A stretch of 64,000 nt of DNA from Dickeya oryzae (GTDB taxonomy: Bacteria; Pseudomonadota; Gammaproteobacteria; Enterobacterales; Enterobacteriaceae): contig NZ_SULL01000017.1 of the NCBI RefSeq assembly GCF_009372235.1, positions 62,001 through 126,000 of the forward strand, read 5' to 3'. Shown in pieces: positions 1 through 10,047 of this stretch. The notes beneath the pieces were generated by a model that searched no databases, had not been told where the DNA came from, and saw only the letters and a program-made list of their open reading frames with translations. The position numbers and the translations under genes were made by a program. The first letter of the stretch is position 1; each line of letters begins with the position of its first letter.

Positions 1-2159
1 TCTTCCATCCCGTTAGGACGAACTCGCACCAGCGTATCCGGATGTTGGGCAATCATACCCAGCAACTGGTTACGGGCTGCCATGAGCTTATCGTGACCGA
101 GGTTATTTTGATCAATCAGCTCAAAGTCAAAACCGCTGGCGGTACCCAACTCGACGATAGCCGGTATGTTGAACGGGATAACAATCGCTTCTTTGATTTG
201 CGAGAAAGTGCCAAAAGCACGACCGATAATGGCATCGACTTTGTTGGCTGCCCCTTTACGTTCATCCCAGTCTTTCAGGCTGGCGAAGGAGATCCCCATG
301 TTCTGCCCACGACCAGCGAAGCCGAAGCCGTTAACGGTAAAGACCGATTTCACGTTGTCTTTTTCGTTGTGCAGGTAGTAGTCACTCACCTGGTCGAGCA
401 CCTTCTGGGTACTTTCCTGAGTGGCGCCTACCGGCAACTGAACCATCGTCAGCAATACGCCCTGATCTTCCTGCGGCAGGAAGGAGCTGGGGATACGGGT
501 AAAGGCAAAGCCCAGGCTCGCGACCACGAGCAGATATACCACCACATAACGGCCCGTGCTGCGCAGAATATTCGCGACACTGCTGGTGTAGTGATGGGTA
601 CTCTTATCGAAAAGACGGTTAAACCAACCGAAGAAACCTTTTTTCTCACCGTGATTGGGCACGGGCTTCAGGATAGTCGCACACAACGCCGGTGTCAGAA
701 TCAATGCCACCAGTACTGACAGCACCATAGCGGACACGATGGTGATGGAGAACTGACGGTAGATAGCACCAGTCGAACCGCCCGAGAATGCCATTGGGAT
801 AAATACAGCGGACAGCACTAGCGCAATACCTACCAGTGCACCCTGAATTTGCCCCATGGATTTGCGGGTCGCTTCTTTGGGCGATAGCCCCTCTTCCGAC
901 ATCACACGTTCTACGTTCTCGACCACGACGATAGCGTCATCCACCAACAGACCGATGGCGAGCACCATAGCGAACATGGTTAGCGTGTTAATCGAGTAGC
1001 CGAAAGCTGACAGGATGGCGAACGTCCCCAGCAATACCACCGGTACGGCAATGGTAGGAATCAGTGTGGCGCGGAAGTTCTGTAAGAACAGATACATCAC
1101 CACGAACACCAATACGATGGCTTCAACCAGCGTTTTCACCACTTCATAAATAGAGATTTTTACGAACGGAGTGGTGTCATACGGGTAAACCACTTTCAGG
1201 CCGGCAGGGAAAGTCGGCTGCAATTTGGCGATTTCCGCTTTTACCGCTGAGGCAGTATCCAGCGCGTTAGCGCCAGTGGCGAGTTTAATCCCCAAACCTG
1301 AAGCAGGACGGCCATTGAAGCGTGCGACAACGCTATAGCTTTCACCGCCAAGTTCGATGCGGGCAACGTTATTCAGACGAACCTGTGAACCGTCCTTATT
1401 GACTTTAAGCAGAATGTCGCCGAACTGCTCCGGTGAATTAAGCCGGGTTTGTGCAATGATCGAGGCATTCAGCTTTTGGCCAGGCACAGGTGGGGTACCA
1501 CCTAACTGACCTGCGGCTATCTGGTTATTTTGTACCTTAATCGCCGTAACGACATCATTGGTGGTGAGCTGGTAATTGTTCAGCTTGTCCGGATCCAGCC
1601 AGATACGCATGGCGTACTGTGCACCGAACAGCTGTGTATCACCCACACCGCGCACACGGCTAATCGGGTCTTTGATGCTGGCACCGACAAAGTCGGCGAT
1701 ATCCTGCTGGGTGACGCTATTGTCATCGCTGACAAAGCCTAACACCATCAGGAAGCTGCTGCTGGATTTCTGCACGCTCACGCCTTGCTGCTGTACTTCC
1801 TGTGGCAGCAAGGGCATGGCCAGTTGCAGTTTGTTCTGCACCTGAACCTGTGCAATATCTGGGTTGGCATCGGCATCAAATGTTAGTGTGATCTGAACAG
1901 TACCAGACGAATCACTGTTGGAAGACATATACAGTAATTTGTCGATGCCGTTCATGTTCTGCTCGATCACCTGCGTGACAGTATCCTGCAGAGTCTTCGC
2001 ATCAGCCCCCGGATAGGTCGCTGTAATCTGAACCGCCGGTGGTGCGATGGTCGGGTACTGCGCGATAGGCAACTTCAGGATTGCCAGTGTCCCGGTCAAC
2101 ATCACCATGATGGCGATGACCCAGGCAAAAATCGGGCGATCTATGAAAAACTTGGCCAT
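1..2159 (-). CDS. acrB: AcrB, inner-membrane RND multidrug efflux pump (C-terminal part outside window)
   Basis: Proton-driven pump of the AcrAB-TolC tripartite system, which expels dyes, detergents, bile salts, antibiotics and plant antimicrobials from the inner membrane and periplasm. About 719 codons are visible; the family is about 1,050 residues, so the last third lies off the left edge. The protein starts [14 protein letters not shown], the typical RND start with TM1. Near residue 405 the stretch [13 protein letters not shown] carries the two adjacent aspartates of the TM4 proton relay. The start codon (2159-2157) is 16 bases after the acrA stop, so acrA and acrB form one operon expressed from the acrA promoter. 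Identity is near certain; the exact paralogue name rests on the adjacent acrA/acrR. Confidence 0.96.
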   Translation of the reverse strand, partial: MAKFFIDRPIFAWVIAIMVMLTGTLAILKLPIAQYPTIAPPAVQITATYPGADAKTLQDTVTQVIEQNMNGIDKLLYMSSNSDSSGTVQITLTFDADANPDIAQVQVQNKLQLAMPLLPQEVQQQGVSVQKSSSSFLMVLGFVSDDNSVTQQDIADFVGASIKDPISRVRGVGDTQLFGAQYAMRIWLDPDKLNNYQLTTNDVVTAIKVQNNQIAAGQLGGTPPVPGQKLNASIIAQTRLNSPEQFGDILLKVNKDGSQVRLNNVARIELGGESYSVVARFNGRPASGLGIKLATGANALDTASAVKAEIAKLQPTFPAGLKVVYPYDTTPFVKISIYEVVKTLVEAIVLVFVVMYLFLQNFRATLIPTIAVPVVLLGTFAILSAFGYSINTLTMFAMVLAIGLLVDDAIVVVENVERVMSEEGLSPKEATRKSMGQIQGALVGIALVLSAVFIPMAFSGGSTGAIYRQFSITIVSAMVLSVLVALILTPALCATILKPVPNHGEKKGFFGWFNRLFDKSTHHYTSSVANILRSTGRYVVVYLLVVASLGFAFTRIPSSFLPQEDQGVLLTMVQLPVGATQESTQKVLDQVSDYYLHNEKDNVKSVFTVNGFGFAGRGQNMGISFASLKDWDERKGAANKVDAIIGRAFGTFSQIKEAIVIPFNIPAIVELGTASGFDFELIDQNNLGHDKLMAARNQLLGMIAQHPDTLVRVRPNGME

Positions 2160-2175
2160 GGATTACCGGCTCCTG

Positions 2176-3366
2176 TTAAGACTTAGCGGGTTGAGACTGC
2201 GGTTGCTGCTGCGCATTGCCTGCGGTCACTTCCTGCGCTTTCACCTGCATACCCGGTCTGATTTTTTGCAGGCCTGTCACGATGATGCGATCACCCGGTT
2301 TGACGCCTGAGGTGATGAGCCATTTATCGCCAAACGCCTGACCGGTAGTCACAGGATGGACTTCCACTTTATCGCCTTCGCCGACTACCATCACCGTAGC
2401 TTCGCCACGAGGTGTACGGCTAACACCCTGCTGCGGCACCAGAATGGCACTCGGATTCACGCCAGCATCCATTTGTGCGCGAACGAACATACCAGGCAAC
2501 AGGTTGTGATCCGGATTAGGGAACACCGCGCGTAGCGTGATAGAGCCAGTCGTCTCGTCGACAGTGACGTCAGAGAATTCCAGCGTACCAGTCTGGCTAT
2601 AACGCATTCCGTTATCCAGGGTCAGATGAACGTTAGCTTTGCCGTTGGTCTGCTGTAACGCACCGCTTTCCAGCTCTTTTTTCAGATGCAGGAAATCGTT
2701 AGTGGATTGGGTGACATCCACATAAATCGGATCCAACTGTTGAATGGTTGTCAGCGCTGTCGTCTGGGCATTGGAAACCAGCGCACCTTCCGTGACGGTG
2801 GATTTTCCTACGCGGCCACTAATTGGGGCTGTTACGCGCGTATAGTTCAGGTTGATCTGGACGTTGTCGAGCGTCGCTTTGGCGGCAGCGACGGCGGCTT
2901 CATTCTGGCGCGCCGTTGCGACAGCCTGATCGTAAGCCTGTTTACTGACGTAATTGGTGCCGAGCAGCGGTTTGTAGCGCTTAACCGTCAACTCTGCAAT
3001 TTCAGCATTCGCCTGAGCCTGAGACAGAGCAGCCTTGGCGTTGTTGTACTGGGCCTGGTAGGTCGCCGGATCAATCTGGTACAACGATGTACCTGCTTTG
3101 ACATCGCTGCCTTCAACAAAGTTACGCTTGAGAATAATACCATTTACCTGAGGGCGTACTTCGGCAATACGATAGGCGCTGGTGCGTCCCGGCAGTTCCG
3201 TGGTGATATTCAGAGTTTGTGATTTTATCGTAACGATGCCGACTTCCGGTGCGCCCCCCTGATGAGCACCCCCTTTAGAGGCCTGATTGTCACATCCTGT
3301 GAGTACGAGGCCGCCAGAAAGCATCAGCATTGTTGCCAGAGGCGTAAGCCTTCTGTTTTTATTCAT
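2176..3366 (-). CDS. acrA: AcrA, periplasmic membrane-fusion lipoprotein of the AcrAB-TolC pump
   Basis: Adaptor that bridges AcrB to the outer-membrane channel TolC. The 396-residue protein begins with a lipoprotein signal peptide whose lipobox ends LVLTGC, with Cys25 as the lipidated residue. The lipoyl-like region begins near residue 65 (RPQVNGIILKRNFVEG). An Ala/Gln/Glu-rich alpha-helical hairpin spans about 100-170, followed by a beta-barrel and membrane-proximal domain. The Gln-rich C-terminal tail is typical. It is first in the acrAB operon and divergent from acrR, with a 142-base shared regulatory region. Length and order match E. coli AcrA. Confidence 0.96.
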   Translation of the reverse strand: MNKNRRLTPLATMLMLSGGLVLTGCDNQASKGGAHQGGAPEVGIVTIKSQTLNITTELPGRTSAYRIAEVRPQVNGIILKRNFVEGSDVKAGTSLYQIDPATYQAQYNNAKAALSQAQANAEIAELTVKRYKPLLGTNYVSKQAYDQAVATARQNEAAVAAAKATLDNVQINLNYTRVTAPISGRVGKSTVTEGALVSNAQTTALTTIQQLDPIYVDVTQSTNDFLHLKKELESGALQQTNGKANVHLTLDNGMRYSQTGTLEFSDVTVDETTGSITLRAVFPNPDHNLLPGMFVRAQMDAGVNPSAILVPQQGVSRTPRGEATVMVVGEGDKVEVHPVTTGQAFGDKWLITSGVKPGDRIIVTGLQKIRPGMQVKAQEVTAGNAQQQPQSQPAKS

Positions 3367-3456
3367 AGGTAAACCCCAAGTATCCGATTTTTAATTGACC
3401 AATGGATCACACGCTATTAAACCCATTGCTGCGATAAATTCAGGTTCGTGCTATGT

Positions 3457-3480
3457 TACATACATCCGTGAATGTATGTA
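3457..3480. promoter_or_regulatory. AcrR operator in the acrA/acrR divergent region
   Basis: A 24-bp inverted repeat with half-sites TACATACAT and ATGTATGTA lies between the divergent acrA and acrR genes. It matches the known E. coli AcrR operator except in the central spacer. Its placement 29 bases upstream of acrR and 91 bases upstream of acrA fits repression of both genes. The symmetry is seen directly; the assignment to AcrR comes from the known E. coli site. Confidence 0.9.
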
Positions 3481-3508
3481 AATCTCACTTCTCTTTAAAG
3501 TCAGCGCT

Positions 3509-4159
3509 ATGGCACGAAAAACCAAACAACAGGCACATGAGACCAAACTCCAGATTATGGACGCGGCGATGCGTCTGTTTTCCGAGTATGGTGTTTCCTC
3601 AACATCATTGTCTGATATTGCGACCGCTGCTGGCGTGACACGTGGTGCTATTTACTGGCACTTCAAAAACAAAGCTGAACTGTTTGATGAGATATGGGCG
3701 CGGTCCGAATCGAAGATTTCTGACTTCGAAGCTGAGTATCAGGCAAAATTTCCCGACGATCCACTGCATGTGCTCAGAGAGTTGCTAATTTATATCTTGA
3801 GACTGACTGATTCCGATAGCGAGTGGCGTTCGATGATGGAAATTATCTTTCATAAGTGTGAGTTCGCCGACGAGTTACTGCCGACATCCAATGCCCGTAA
3901 AGATCTCTACTTCGATTGCTATAACAAAATAGAAGTCTCGCTAATAAAGTGCATTTTGCAAGGTATGTTGCCAGCGGATCTCAATTCCCGGCGTACAGCG
4001 GTGATCATACGGGCTTATCTGTCGGGCATTATGGAAAACTGGTTGTTCCTGCCGGAAAGTTTCGATTTGAAAAATGAAGCGCCTTATCTGGTGGATGGGC
4101 TGATTGATATGCTGCGTAGCAGTCCTGCACTGCGCCAGATAGGCAAGACTGCCATATAA
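3509..4159 (+). CDS. acrR: AcrR, TetR-family repressor of acrAB
   Basis: Local repressor of acrAB that releases DNA on binding multidrug ligands. The protein is 216 residues, as is usual for AcrR. The N-terminal helix-turn-helix occupies about residues 10-55, with the TetR signature ending ITRGAIYWHF-like (here VTRGAIYWHFKNK). The variable C-terminal ligand and dimer domain follows. It is divergent from acrA across the palindromic operator at 3457-3480, so it probably also controls itself. No frameshift or premature stop is seen, so the repressor looks functional. Confidence 0.95.
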   Translation: MARKTKQQAHETKLQIMDAAMRLFSEYGVSSTSLSDIATAAGVTRGAIYWHFKNKAELFDEIWARSESKISDFEAEYQAKFPDDPLHVLRELLIYILRLTDSDSEWRSMMEIIFHKCEFADELLPTSNARKDLYFDCYNKIEVSLIKCILQGMLPADLNSRRTAVIIRAYLSGIMENWLFLPESFDLKNEAPYLVDGLIDMLRSSPALRQIGKTAI

Positions 4160-4365
4160 GTGGCGTGATAAACGCAATCAGTATAAATAGAGACAGAATA
4201 GAACCTCATAAACACCACCTGACATACCTTGTCTTTCGGCAGACGTGATAAACTGCGTTATCTCTGTAAAACTGATGATGCATCATGAAGCGCTGTGCCG
4301 CCATTTCTGGTTTATTTCCTATTTTGCTCCGCTCTTTTTCCGATATCTGCTCCTTTATTCGTGCT

Positions 4366-7300
4366 ATGAGTGCACGATGTGGTCGCCGCTGTTTGCCGGG
4401 TATCTGGGTCGGCTTATTTGGCATCCTCCTGCTGCAACCCGCATTAGCTGCGGGTAACGATTTGCCCAGTCGGGCTGAGATCCAAAACCGTCTTGATATG
4501 CTGAATAAGCAAAAAAGCCTGACCTCGGTAGACAAACTGAGCCAACAGGATCTGACCCAGACACTGGACGTGCTGGACTCTATCGATCGCGTCCGGCAGG
4601 AAACCAACCAACTGAAACAACAGGCGGCACAGGCACCGGCCAAACTTAAGCAGGTGAATGAGGATCTGGTGTCGCTGGGCAGCGCGGCACCGGTGCCCCA
4701 GCAATCGTTGGAGTCGCTGGCGTTAAAGCAACTGGAAGCACGCCTGAATGAAACGCTGGACGATTTGCAGTCAGCGCAGGAAAACCTCTCTACTTACAAC
4801 AGTCAGTTGATCTCGCTGCAAACCCAACCTGAGCGGGTTCAAAGCGCATTGTATGCCGCTTCACAACGCAGTCAGCAGTTACGCACCCAACTCAGTGGAC
4901 TGGACCCGTCACAGGAACCACTTCGGCCGAGTCAACAGGTTTTGCTACAGGCAGAGCAGGTGCTGGTCAGTCTGCAAATGGAGCAGCAGCGTAAAAGTTT
5001 GGAAGTGAATACCACGTTGCAAGACCTGCTGCAAAAGCAGCGGGATTATACCGCCGCACAGATAGGCCAACTGGAGCACATGGTGCAGACGTTGCAGGGC
5101 GTGATTAACAATAAGCGCCTGACGCTGTCGGAGAAAACCGCTAAAGAGGCACAGAATTCCGATGAGCTGCAACGTATTCAGGAAAATCCGCTGGTGAAAG
5201 CGGAAATGGAAACGAACCGTCAACTCAGTCAGCGTCTGATTAAAGCAACGGAAGCCGGAAATACGCTGGTTCAGGAGAGTATTCAGGTTAAAAACTGGCT
5301 GGATAGGGCCACGCAATCGGAGCGTAACCTGAAAGAGCAGATTACCGTGTTAAAAGGCAGCCTGTTGCTGTCGCGTATTCTTTACCAGCAACAGCAAAAC
5401 CTGCCGTCGGCCGATGCAATGAGCGATATCAGCGCTCAGATAGCTGACCTGCGTCTGGAGCAGTTTGATATTAACCAGCAACGCGATGTGTTGTTTCGGG
5501 GGGATGAATATATCCAGCAACTGGTCGCGCACAGTAACACGGCGGTAGACGGCGAAGTGACGGATGCGCTGGAGCAGATTCTGGACATGCGCCGCGAGCT
5601 GCTCGATCAGCTCAATAAACAACTTGGTAATCAATTAATGCTGGCGATTAACCTACAAATCAGCCGCCAGCAGTTGATGAGTGTGAATAGTTCGCTGCAA
5701 CGCACCCTGACCCAGCAAATTTTTTGGGTGAGCAGTAATAAGCCGATGGACTGGAGCTGGCTGAAGGATTTGCCGTCGGCACTGAAACAACAGGTCAAAA
5801 ATCTGCATTTCACCCTCAAGAATGGGCAACTGCGTCAGGGATTCATGGATTCGCTGCTGCTGATTATCCCGGCAATAGTGATAGTGGGTTTGCTGTGGTG
5901 GCGGCGTAAAAGTATCGATGCCTATCTGGTGAAACTGGCAGACGACGTGGGGCAACTCAAGCGCGACAGCCAGTTGCATACACCGAAAGCCATTTTGCTG
6001 TTGATCTTGCGGACTTTGCCGGGTGTGCTGGTGATACTGTCGCTGGGGCTATGGCTGAAACGAAGCGATAACCAAATCAGTAGTTTTGCCTGGTTGCTAA
6101 GTGAACACCTGGCATTGTTTTGGGTGGTGTTTGCCACGGCTTGCCTCAGCCTGAAACCGGGGAATCTGAGCGAACGTCATTTTAATATCCCGGCGTCTCG
6201 CTGTGCGCATTACCGACGTCAGACGGTGCGGCTCGGCGGCGCACTACTGCCGTTGATGTTCTGGTCGGTGGTGGGTGAGAAAGCGCCACTGTATCTGGTG
6301 GATGATGTTATTGGGCAGAGCGTGATCGTCTGCAACCTGTTGTTGCTGACTATTCTGGTGTTCCCGGTATGCCGTGACTGCTGGCGTGAGAAAGAACGTC
6401 ATACCGTGCAATTAATTGTCGTCACCATGATGGCCGCTATGCCGCTGTTCCTGATCGGATTAATGCTGAATGGGTTTTTCTATACCACATTGCGGCTGGC
6501 CAGCCGCTGGATTGACAGTCTGTATTTGTTGATCGTCTGGAATATTGTGTATTTCGCGACGATTCGTGGGTTAAGTGTGGCGGCTCGTCGTCTGGCTTAT
6601 CGCCGCGCGGTGGCACGACGCCAGAACCTGGTCAAGGAAGGCGCGGAAGGCAGTGAACCGGTACCAGAAGCGCCGCTGGCGCTGGAGCAAATCAGCCAAC
6701 AGTCTTTGCGTCTGACGACCATGGTGCTGTTTCTGGCATTCTCCGGCGCGTTTTACTGGATTTGGGCTGATCTGGTTACCGTTTTCTCTTATCTGGATAG
6801 CATTACGCTATGGCATTACAGCACGGCGAATGCCAGCGGTACGGTCTTGCAACCGGTCACCTTGGGTAACTTGCTGGTGGCACTGGTGATTGGTGGTGTG
6901 GCTTATGTGATGACGCGTAACCTGCCTGGTTTACTCGAAGTGCTGGTGCTCTCACGCATGCAGTTGCGGCAGGGTACGTCTTATGCCATCACAACGATAT
7001 TGACCTATTTTATTACGGCGGTCGGTGCCATCACATCACTCAGCTCCCTCGGGGTCTCCTGGGACAAATTGCAATGGCTGGTGGCGGCGTTATCGGTGGG
7101 GTTAGGGTTTGGCTTGCAGGAAATTTTCGCCAACTTTGTCTCGGGTCTGATTATTCTGTTCGAACGACCAGTGCGTATTGGTGACACCATTACTATTGGC
7201 TCGTTCTCCGGCTCGGTCAGTAAGATTCGCATCCGAGCCACCACGATCACCGATTTTGACCGCAAGGAGGTGATCATTCCTAACAAAGCGTTTGTTACCG

Positions 7301-7698
7301 AGCGGCTGATCAACTGGTCATTGTCCGACACCATTACGCGTGTGTTGATCCGTATTGGCGTTGCCTATGGGTCTGATCTGGATAAGGTTAAAGAAATACT
7401 ACTACAAGCCGCGCGTGAGAATCCACGCGTGATGGCGGATCCGGAACCGCAGGTGTTCTTCCTGTCGTTTGGCGCGAGTGCGTTGGATCATGAGCTGCGT
7501 TTATATGTGCGTGAACTGCGTGATCGCAGCTATACCGTTGATGAATTGAACCGCACTATCGACAGGCTGTGCCGCGAAAATAATATCAACATTGCTTTCA
7601 ACCAGCTTGAAGTGTATCTGCACAATGCGCAGGGCAAAGAAGTACAGGAAATATCCCGCGTGCTGACGCCACCACAGGATGAGAGTGAAACCCGATAG
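4366..7698 (+). CDS. mscK: MscK (KefA), potassium-dependent large mechanosensitive channel
   Basis: Mechanosensitive channel that opens under hypo-osmotic stress and needs external potassium or related ions. From this ATG it has 1,110 residues against about 1,120 in E. coli. A signal peptide ends LLQPALAAG. A long Gln-rich, coiled-coil periplasmic domain covers about 35-470, about eleven membrane segments follow, and the C-terminal MscS-like pore domain carries GLGFGLQEIFANFVSG near residue 912. An in-frame ATG at 4285 would add 27 residues in front of the signal peptide; I prefer 4366 because it gives a normal n-region, but neither start has a clear ribosome binding site. Gene order acrR-mscK-rsmS-priC matches E. 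coli. Confidence 0.95.
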   Translation: MSARCGRRCLPGIWVGLFGILLLQPALAAGNDLPSRAEIQNRLDMLNKQKSLTSVDKLSQQDLTQTLDVLDSIDRVRQETNQLKQQAAQAPAKLKQVNEDLVSLGSAAPVPQQSLESLALKQLEARLNETLDDLQSAQENLSTYNSQLISLQTQPERVQSALYAASQRSQQLRTQLSGLDPSQEPLRPSQQVLLQAEQVLVSLQMEQQRKSLEVNTTLQDLLQKQRDYTAAQIGQLEHMVQTLQGVINNKRLTLSEKTAKEAQNSDELQRIQENPLVKAEMETNRQLSQRLIKATEAGNTLVQESIQVKNWLDRATQSERNLKEQITVLKGSLLLSRILYQQQQNLPSADAMSDISAQIADLRLEQFDINQQRDVLFRGDEYIQQLVAHSNTAVDGEVTDALEQILDMRRELLDQLNKQLGNQLMLAINLQISRQQLMSVNSSLQRTLTQQIFWVSSNKPMDWSWLKDLPSALKQQVKNLHFTLKNGQLRQGFMDSLLLIIPAIVIVGLLWWRRKSIDAYLVKLADDVGQLKRDSQLHTPKAILLLILRTLPGVLVILSLGLWLKRSDNQISSFAWLLSEHLALFWVVFATACLSLKPGNLSERHFNIPASRCAHYRRQTVRLGGALLPLMFWSVVGEKAPLYLVDDVIGQSVIVCNLLLLTILVFPVCRDCWREKERHTVQLIVVTMMAAMPLFLIGLMLNGFFYTTLRLASRWIDSLYLLIVWNIVYFATIRGLSVAARRLAYRRAVARRQNLVKEGAEGSEPVPEAPLALEQISQQSLRLTTMVLFLAFSGAFYWIWADLVTVFSYLDSITLWHYSTANASGTVLQPVTLGNLLVALVIGGVAYVMTRNLPGLLEVLVLSRMQLRQGTSYAITTILTYFITAVGAITSLSSLGVSWDKLQWLVAALSVGLGFGLQEIFANFVSGLIILFERPVRIGDTITIGSFSGSVSKIRIRATTITDFDRKEVIIPNKAFVTERLINWSLSDTITRVLIRIGVAYGSDLDKVKEILLQAARENPRVMADPEPQVFFLSFGASALDHELRLYVRELRDRSYTVDELNRTIDRLCRENNINIAFNQLEVYLHNAQGKEVQEISRVLTPPQDESETR

Positions 7699-7732
7699 CC
7701 GCCGATTGTGGCAACGGGGAGAGATATCGGAT

Positions 7733-7762
7733 GCCGGGGCAGGTAACCAGGCCTGCTCCGGT
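7733..7762. terminator. Hairpin between convergent mscK and rsmS
   Basis: An 11-bp stem (7733-7743 with 7752-7762, two G-T pairs, 8-base loop) sits between the mscK stop and the rsmS stop. There is no run of T on either side, so it may be a weak or bidirectional terminator or an RNA 3'-end protector. Confidence 0.4.
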
Positions 7763-7763
7763 C

Positions 7764-7925
7764 TCAGGCCGGTGTTTGCTGGGGAGCGTCGACTTTTAAC
7801 TGATAATCCCGGCGGACGATTTCCAGCGCGGCCAGTACCACCTCTGGCTCAATGTGATTGTCTTCCAGCAGCATGATGAGATCAACCGCCAGTTTGACGT
7901 CTGGCGTTTCGTTTTCCAGCGACAT
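7764..7925 (-). CDS. rsmS: RsmS (YbaM family), small pleiotropic regulatory protein
   Basis: A 53-residue protein read on the minus strand, starting [20 protein letters not shown] and ending TPA. E. coli YbaM has the same length and the same opening ([20 protein letters not shown]). In Pectobacterium the family was named RsmS, a regulator of secondary metabolism and virulence; its molecular mechanism is not established. Position between mscK and priC is conserved with E. coli. It lies 68 bases after priC on the same strand and may be cotranscribed with it. Confidence 0.9.
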   Translation of the reverse strand: MSLENETPDVKLAVDLIMLLEDNHIEPEVVLAALEIVRRDYQLKVDAPQQTPA

Positions 7926-7993
7926 GATTTTTCTACCTCACTCCGATCCTGTTTTGTTTTTTCTAAAACATAGCAGAAAATAGTGAACTACGG

Positions 7994-8545
7994 TCAATAT
8001 CCCTGTTCCTGACGTTCAATCTGCCGTTCCAGTTTTGAGAGCGCCTGGCGGCAACGAGTCAGTCGGCCTTCCAGGGCCGCCAGTTCGCGTTGCAGGCGCT
8101 GTTGTTCATTGAGCGTATATTGTTCATTGAGCGTACTTTGGGTTGCCAGCAGGCTCTCCCTGTCCTGAATCATCGCCAGTAGTCGACGCTCATAACCCTG
8201 ATATTCAGCCAGTTTTTGATAACGGTCCTGCGGTGCTGGCATTGTGGGTTCGTGTTCCCGTAATGGCTGCGTCGCCAGCTCTCGCTGCAGCGCCGTCATT
8301 TGCGTCAGCAATTTCTCGGCCATGAACGCGACCCTGTCCTGACGCTGTTCCTGCACATACTGTTGCAGATGCTGGTAATTAAGACGAATTTCGTCGAGAT
8401 AATCACCGAGCCTGGTACCGTAACAGCTGAAGAGCTGACGGTCAAAACGTGACCGGGGAGCTTGTCGTGCGGCAATCGGTTCGACAGCTTGTGCCAGCGT
8501 ATCAATCTGGCGTGTCAGCACGGCCAGCAATGCCTGTGTGTCCAT
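7994..8545 (-). CDS. priC: PriC, primosomal replication protein N''
   Basis: Replication-restart protein that recognises stalled forks with gaps on the leading strand and helps reload DnaB. The 183-residue, Gln-, Leu- and Arg-rich helical protein matches E. coli PriC (175 aa) throughout, for example ALLAVLTRQIDTLAQAV and FDRQLFSCYGTRL. It is a little longer than E. coli because of a six-residue in-frame duplication near residues 137-148 (see the repeat at 8102-8137). It lies between rsmS and miaE on the same strand. Confidence 0.92.
   Translation of the reverse strand: MDTQALLAVLTRQIDTLAQAVEPIAARQAPRSRFDRQLFSCYGTRLGDYLDEIRLNYQHLQQYVQEQRQDRVAFMAEKLLTQMTALQRELATQPLREHEPTMPAPQDRYQKLAEYQGYERRLLAMIQDRESLLATQSTLNEQYTLNEQQRLQRELAALEGRLTRCRQALSKLERQIERQEQGY
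8102..8137 (-). repeat. 18-bp in-frame tandem duplication inside priC
   Basis: Sixteen identical bases (TTGTTCATTGAGCGTA) occur at 8102-8117 and 8120-8135, a period of 18 bp. On the coding strand this reads the hexapeptide YTLNEQ followed directly by a second near-copy. The frame is kept, so the protein gains six residues in a predicted helix. Confidence 0.85.
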
Positions 8546-8608
8546 GTCGTCTCCTCCGTCGCTTTACCGCTGTATCCGTACGTTGCGGCAGGGGAATAAC
8601 GGGCCGGT

Positions 8609-9379
8609 TCAGTGTGTGCTGAAAGCCGGTTTGCCGCTGTGGAATTTGAAGTCGTCGTCCGGGCTGGTAATCAACTGTGCTTCTGTCTGCGCGAAAAAGG
8701 CAATACGCGCGCTAATATCCTGTCCGGCAATCTGTTGTGCCAAAGCAAGATAATCCTGATAGTGCCGGGCCTCGGAGCGCAGTAGTGAAATATAGAACTT
8801 GCGCAGACTCTCTTCCAGATGGGGCGCCAGTCTGGCGAAGCGTTCGCAGGAGCGAGCTTCGATAAAGGCACCGATAATTAACTTATCCACCAGCGCATCC
8901 GGCTCATGTGTTTTCATGTGCTGCGTCATGCCACGCGCGTAACGACTGGCGGGGATATTCTGGTAAGAAATACCGTGTTGCTCCATGACTTCCAGCACCT
9001 GATAAAAATGGTGTAATTCTTCGCGGATCAACAACACCATTTTATCGATCATGTCCTGGCTGTAGTGGCAGTTGGCGCGTGCGGTAATCTGCCGTGAAAT
9101 CAGCGCATTGGCTTTCAGCGTCTGCATGTCGCCCATTCCCCGGAAGGCAAACTTCTCATACGGGGCAATCCACTCCTGCAACTGATGCCTGATATCCTGC
9201 TCGACAGCATAACGCCGGAGCAGAAACAGCGCGCTCTGGGCGGCCTTCAACTCACACAGCACGTGGTCGCGCAACAGCGTGGGCAGGTTTTCCGGTTTGC
9301 GGGCTTCGTCAATCCACTCATCGGGGGTAGTGGCGTGAAGAAAGGCGTGAATCGGGTCGAGGATGGAATGTTCAAACAT
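8609..9379 (-). CDS. miaE: MiaE, tRNA 2-methylthio-N6-isopentenyl adenosine(37) hydroxylase
   Basis: Oxygen-dependent diiron monooxygenase that hydroxylates ms2i6A at position 37 of tRNAs reading UNN codons, giving ms2io6A. The 256-residue protein shows carboxylate and histidine ligands in a four-helix pattern: REELHHFY at 119-126, EARSCER at 174-180 and SEARHY at 202-207. E. coli K-12 lacks this gene while Salmonella and many other enterobacteria have it. Here it sits between priC and ybaN. Stop at 8609 and start at 9379 are clear. Confidence 0.93.
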   Translation of the reverse strand: MFEHSILDPIHAFLHATTPDEWIDEARKPENLPTLLRDHVLCELKAAQSALFLLRRYAVEQDIRHQLQEWIAPYEKFAFRGMGDMQTLKANALISRQITARANCHYSQDMIDKMVLLIREELHHFYQVLEVMEQHGISYQNIPASRYARGMTQHMKTHEPDALVDKLIIGAFIEARSCERFARLAPHLEESLRKFYISLLRSEARHYQDYLALAQQIAGQDISARIAFFAQTEAQLITSPDDDFKFHSGKPAFSTH

Positions 9380-9498
9380 GTACGACGATGGGTTGAGTTA
9401 ACGTGGCGGTATGATACAACGTTTCCTGTGGATTGCGATCGGGTCAACCGGGCTGGGTTGCCGGGGGCCGAGAAAGGCGGTGAGGACAAGGAGACGAT

Positions 9499-9867
9499 AT
9501 GTATCGGATAGTGTTGATAACCGTAGGGTGGCTGGCGGTGGTGCTGGCAGCGTTGGGCGTGGTGTTGCCGTTGCTGCCGACTACGCCGTTTTTACTGCTG
9601 GCGGCCTGGTGCTTCGCCCGCTCCTCACCACGGTTTCACTACTGGTTGTTGTATCGCTCCTGGTTTGGTAGTTACCTGCGTCACTGGCAGCAGCACCGTG
9701 CCCTGCCACCGGGTGTGAAAGTCAAAGCGGTTATCGTGGTTATCGCGACCTTCGCCTTGTCATTATGGTTGGTGGACGTCGGTTGGGTCAGAGGGTTGCT
9801 GCTGGTGATTCTGGCGGTGCTGTTGACGTTTATGCTGCGTTTGCCGGTTATTGATCCGAAGCAATAG
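9499..9867 (+). CDS. ybaN: YbaN, DUF454-family inner-membrane protein
   Basis: A 122-residue protein of the DUF454/YbaN family whose function is not known. Two hydrophobic regions are seen, about residues 5-40 and 75-115, the second probably two closely spaced membrane helices. The family signature LPLLPTTPFLLLAAWCFARSSPRF occurs in the first half (here split across about 25-47). Upstream GACAAGGAG gives a good ribosome binding site. The gene lies between priC/miaE and apt, as ybaN does between priC and apt in E. coli. Confidence 0.9.
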   Translation: MYRIVLITVGWLAVVLAALGVVLPLLPTTPFLLLAAWCFARSSPRFHYWLLYRSWFGSYLRHWQQHRALPPGVKVKAVIVVIATFALSLWLVDVGWVRGLLLVILAVLLTFMLRLPVIDPKQ

Positions 9868-10047
9868 CCTGCGATAAAAATGTGCAGATCCGAGCGGGCC
9901 GGTTGCATTTGCCCGTCAGTTTGACTAGATTTGAGCGTTTTCGTGCGCGAGCCGCCACCGTATTTTTTATCGTCAGCACCTGTAGGCAGCATGGCGAAGC
10001 ACCGTGGCGGTGTTCAGTGAATATCAGGTTTTATCAGGCACAACATT

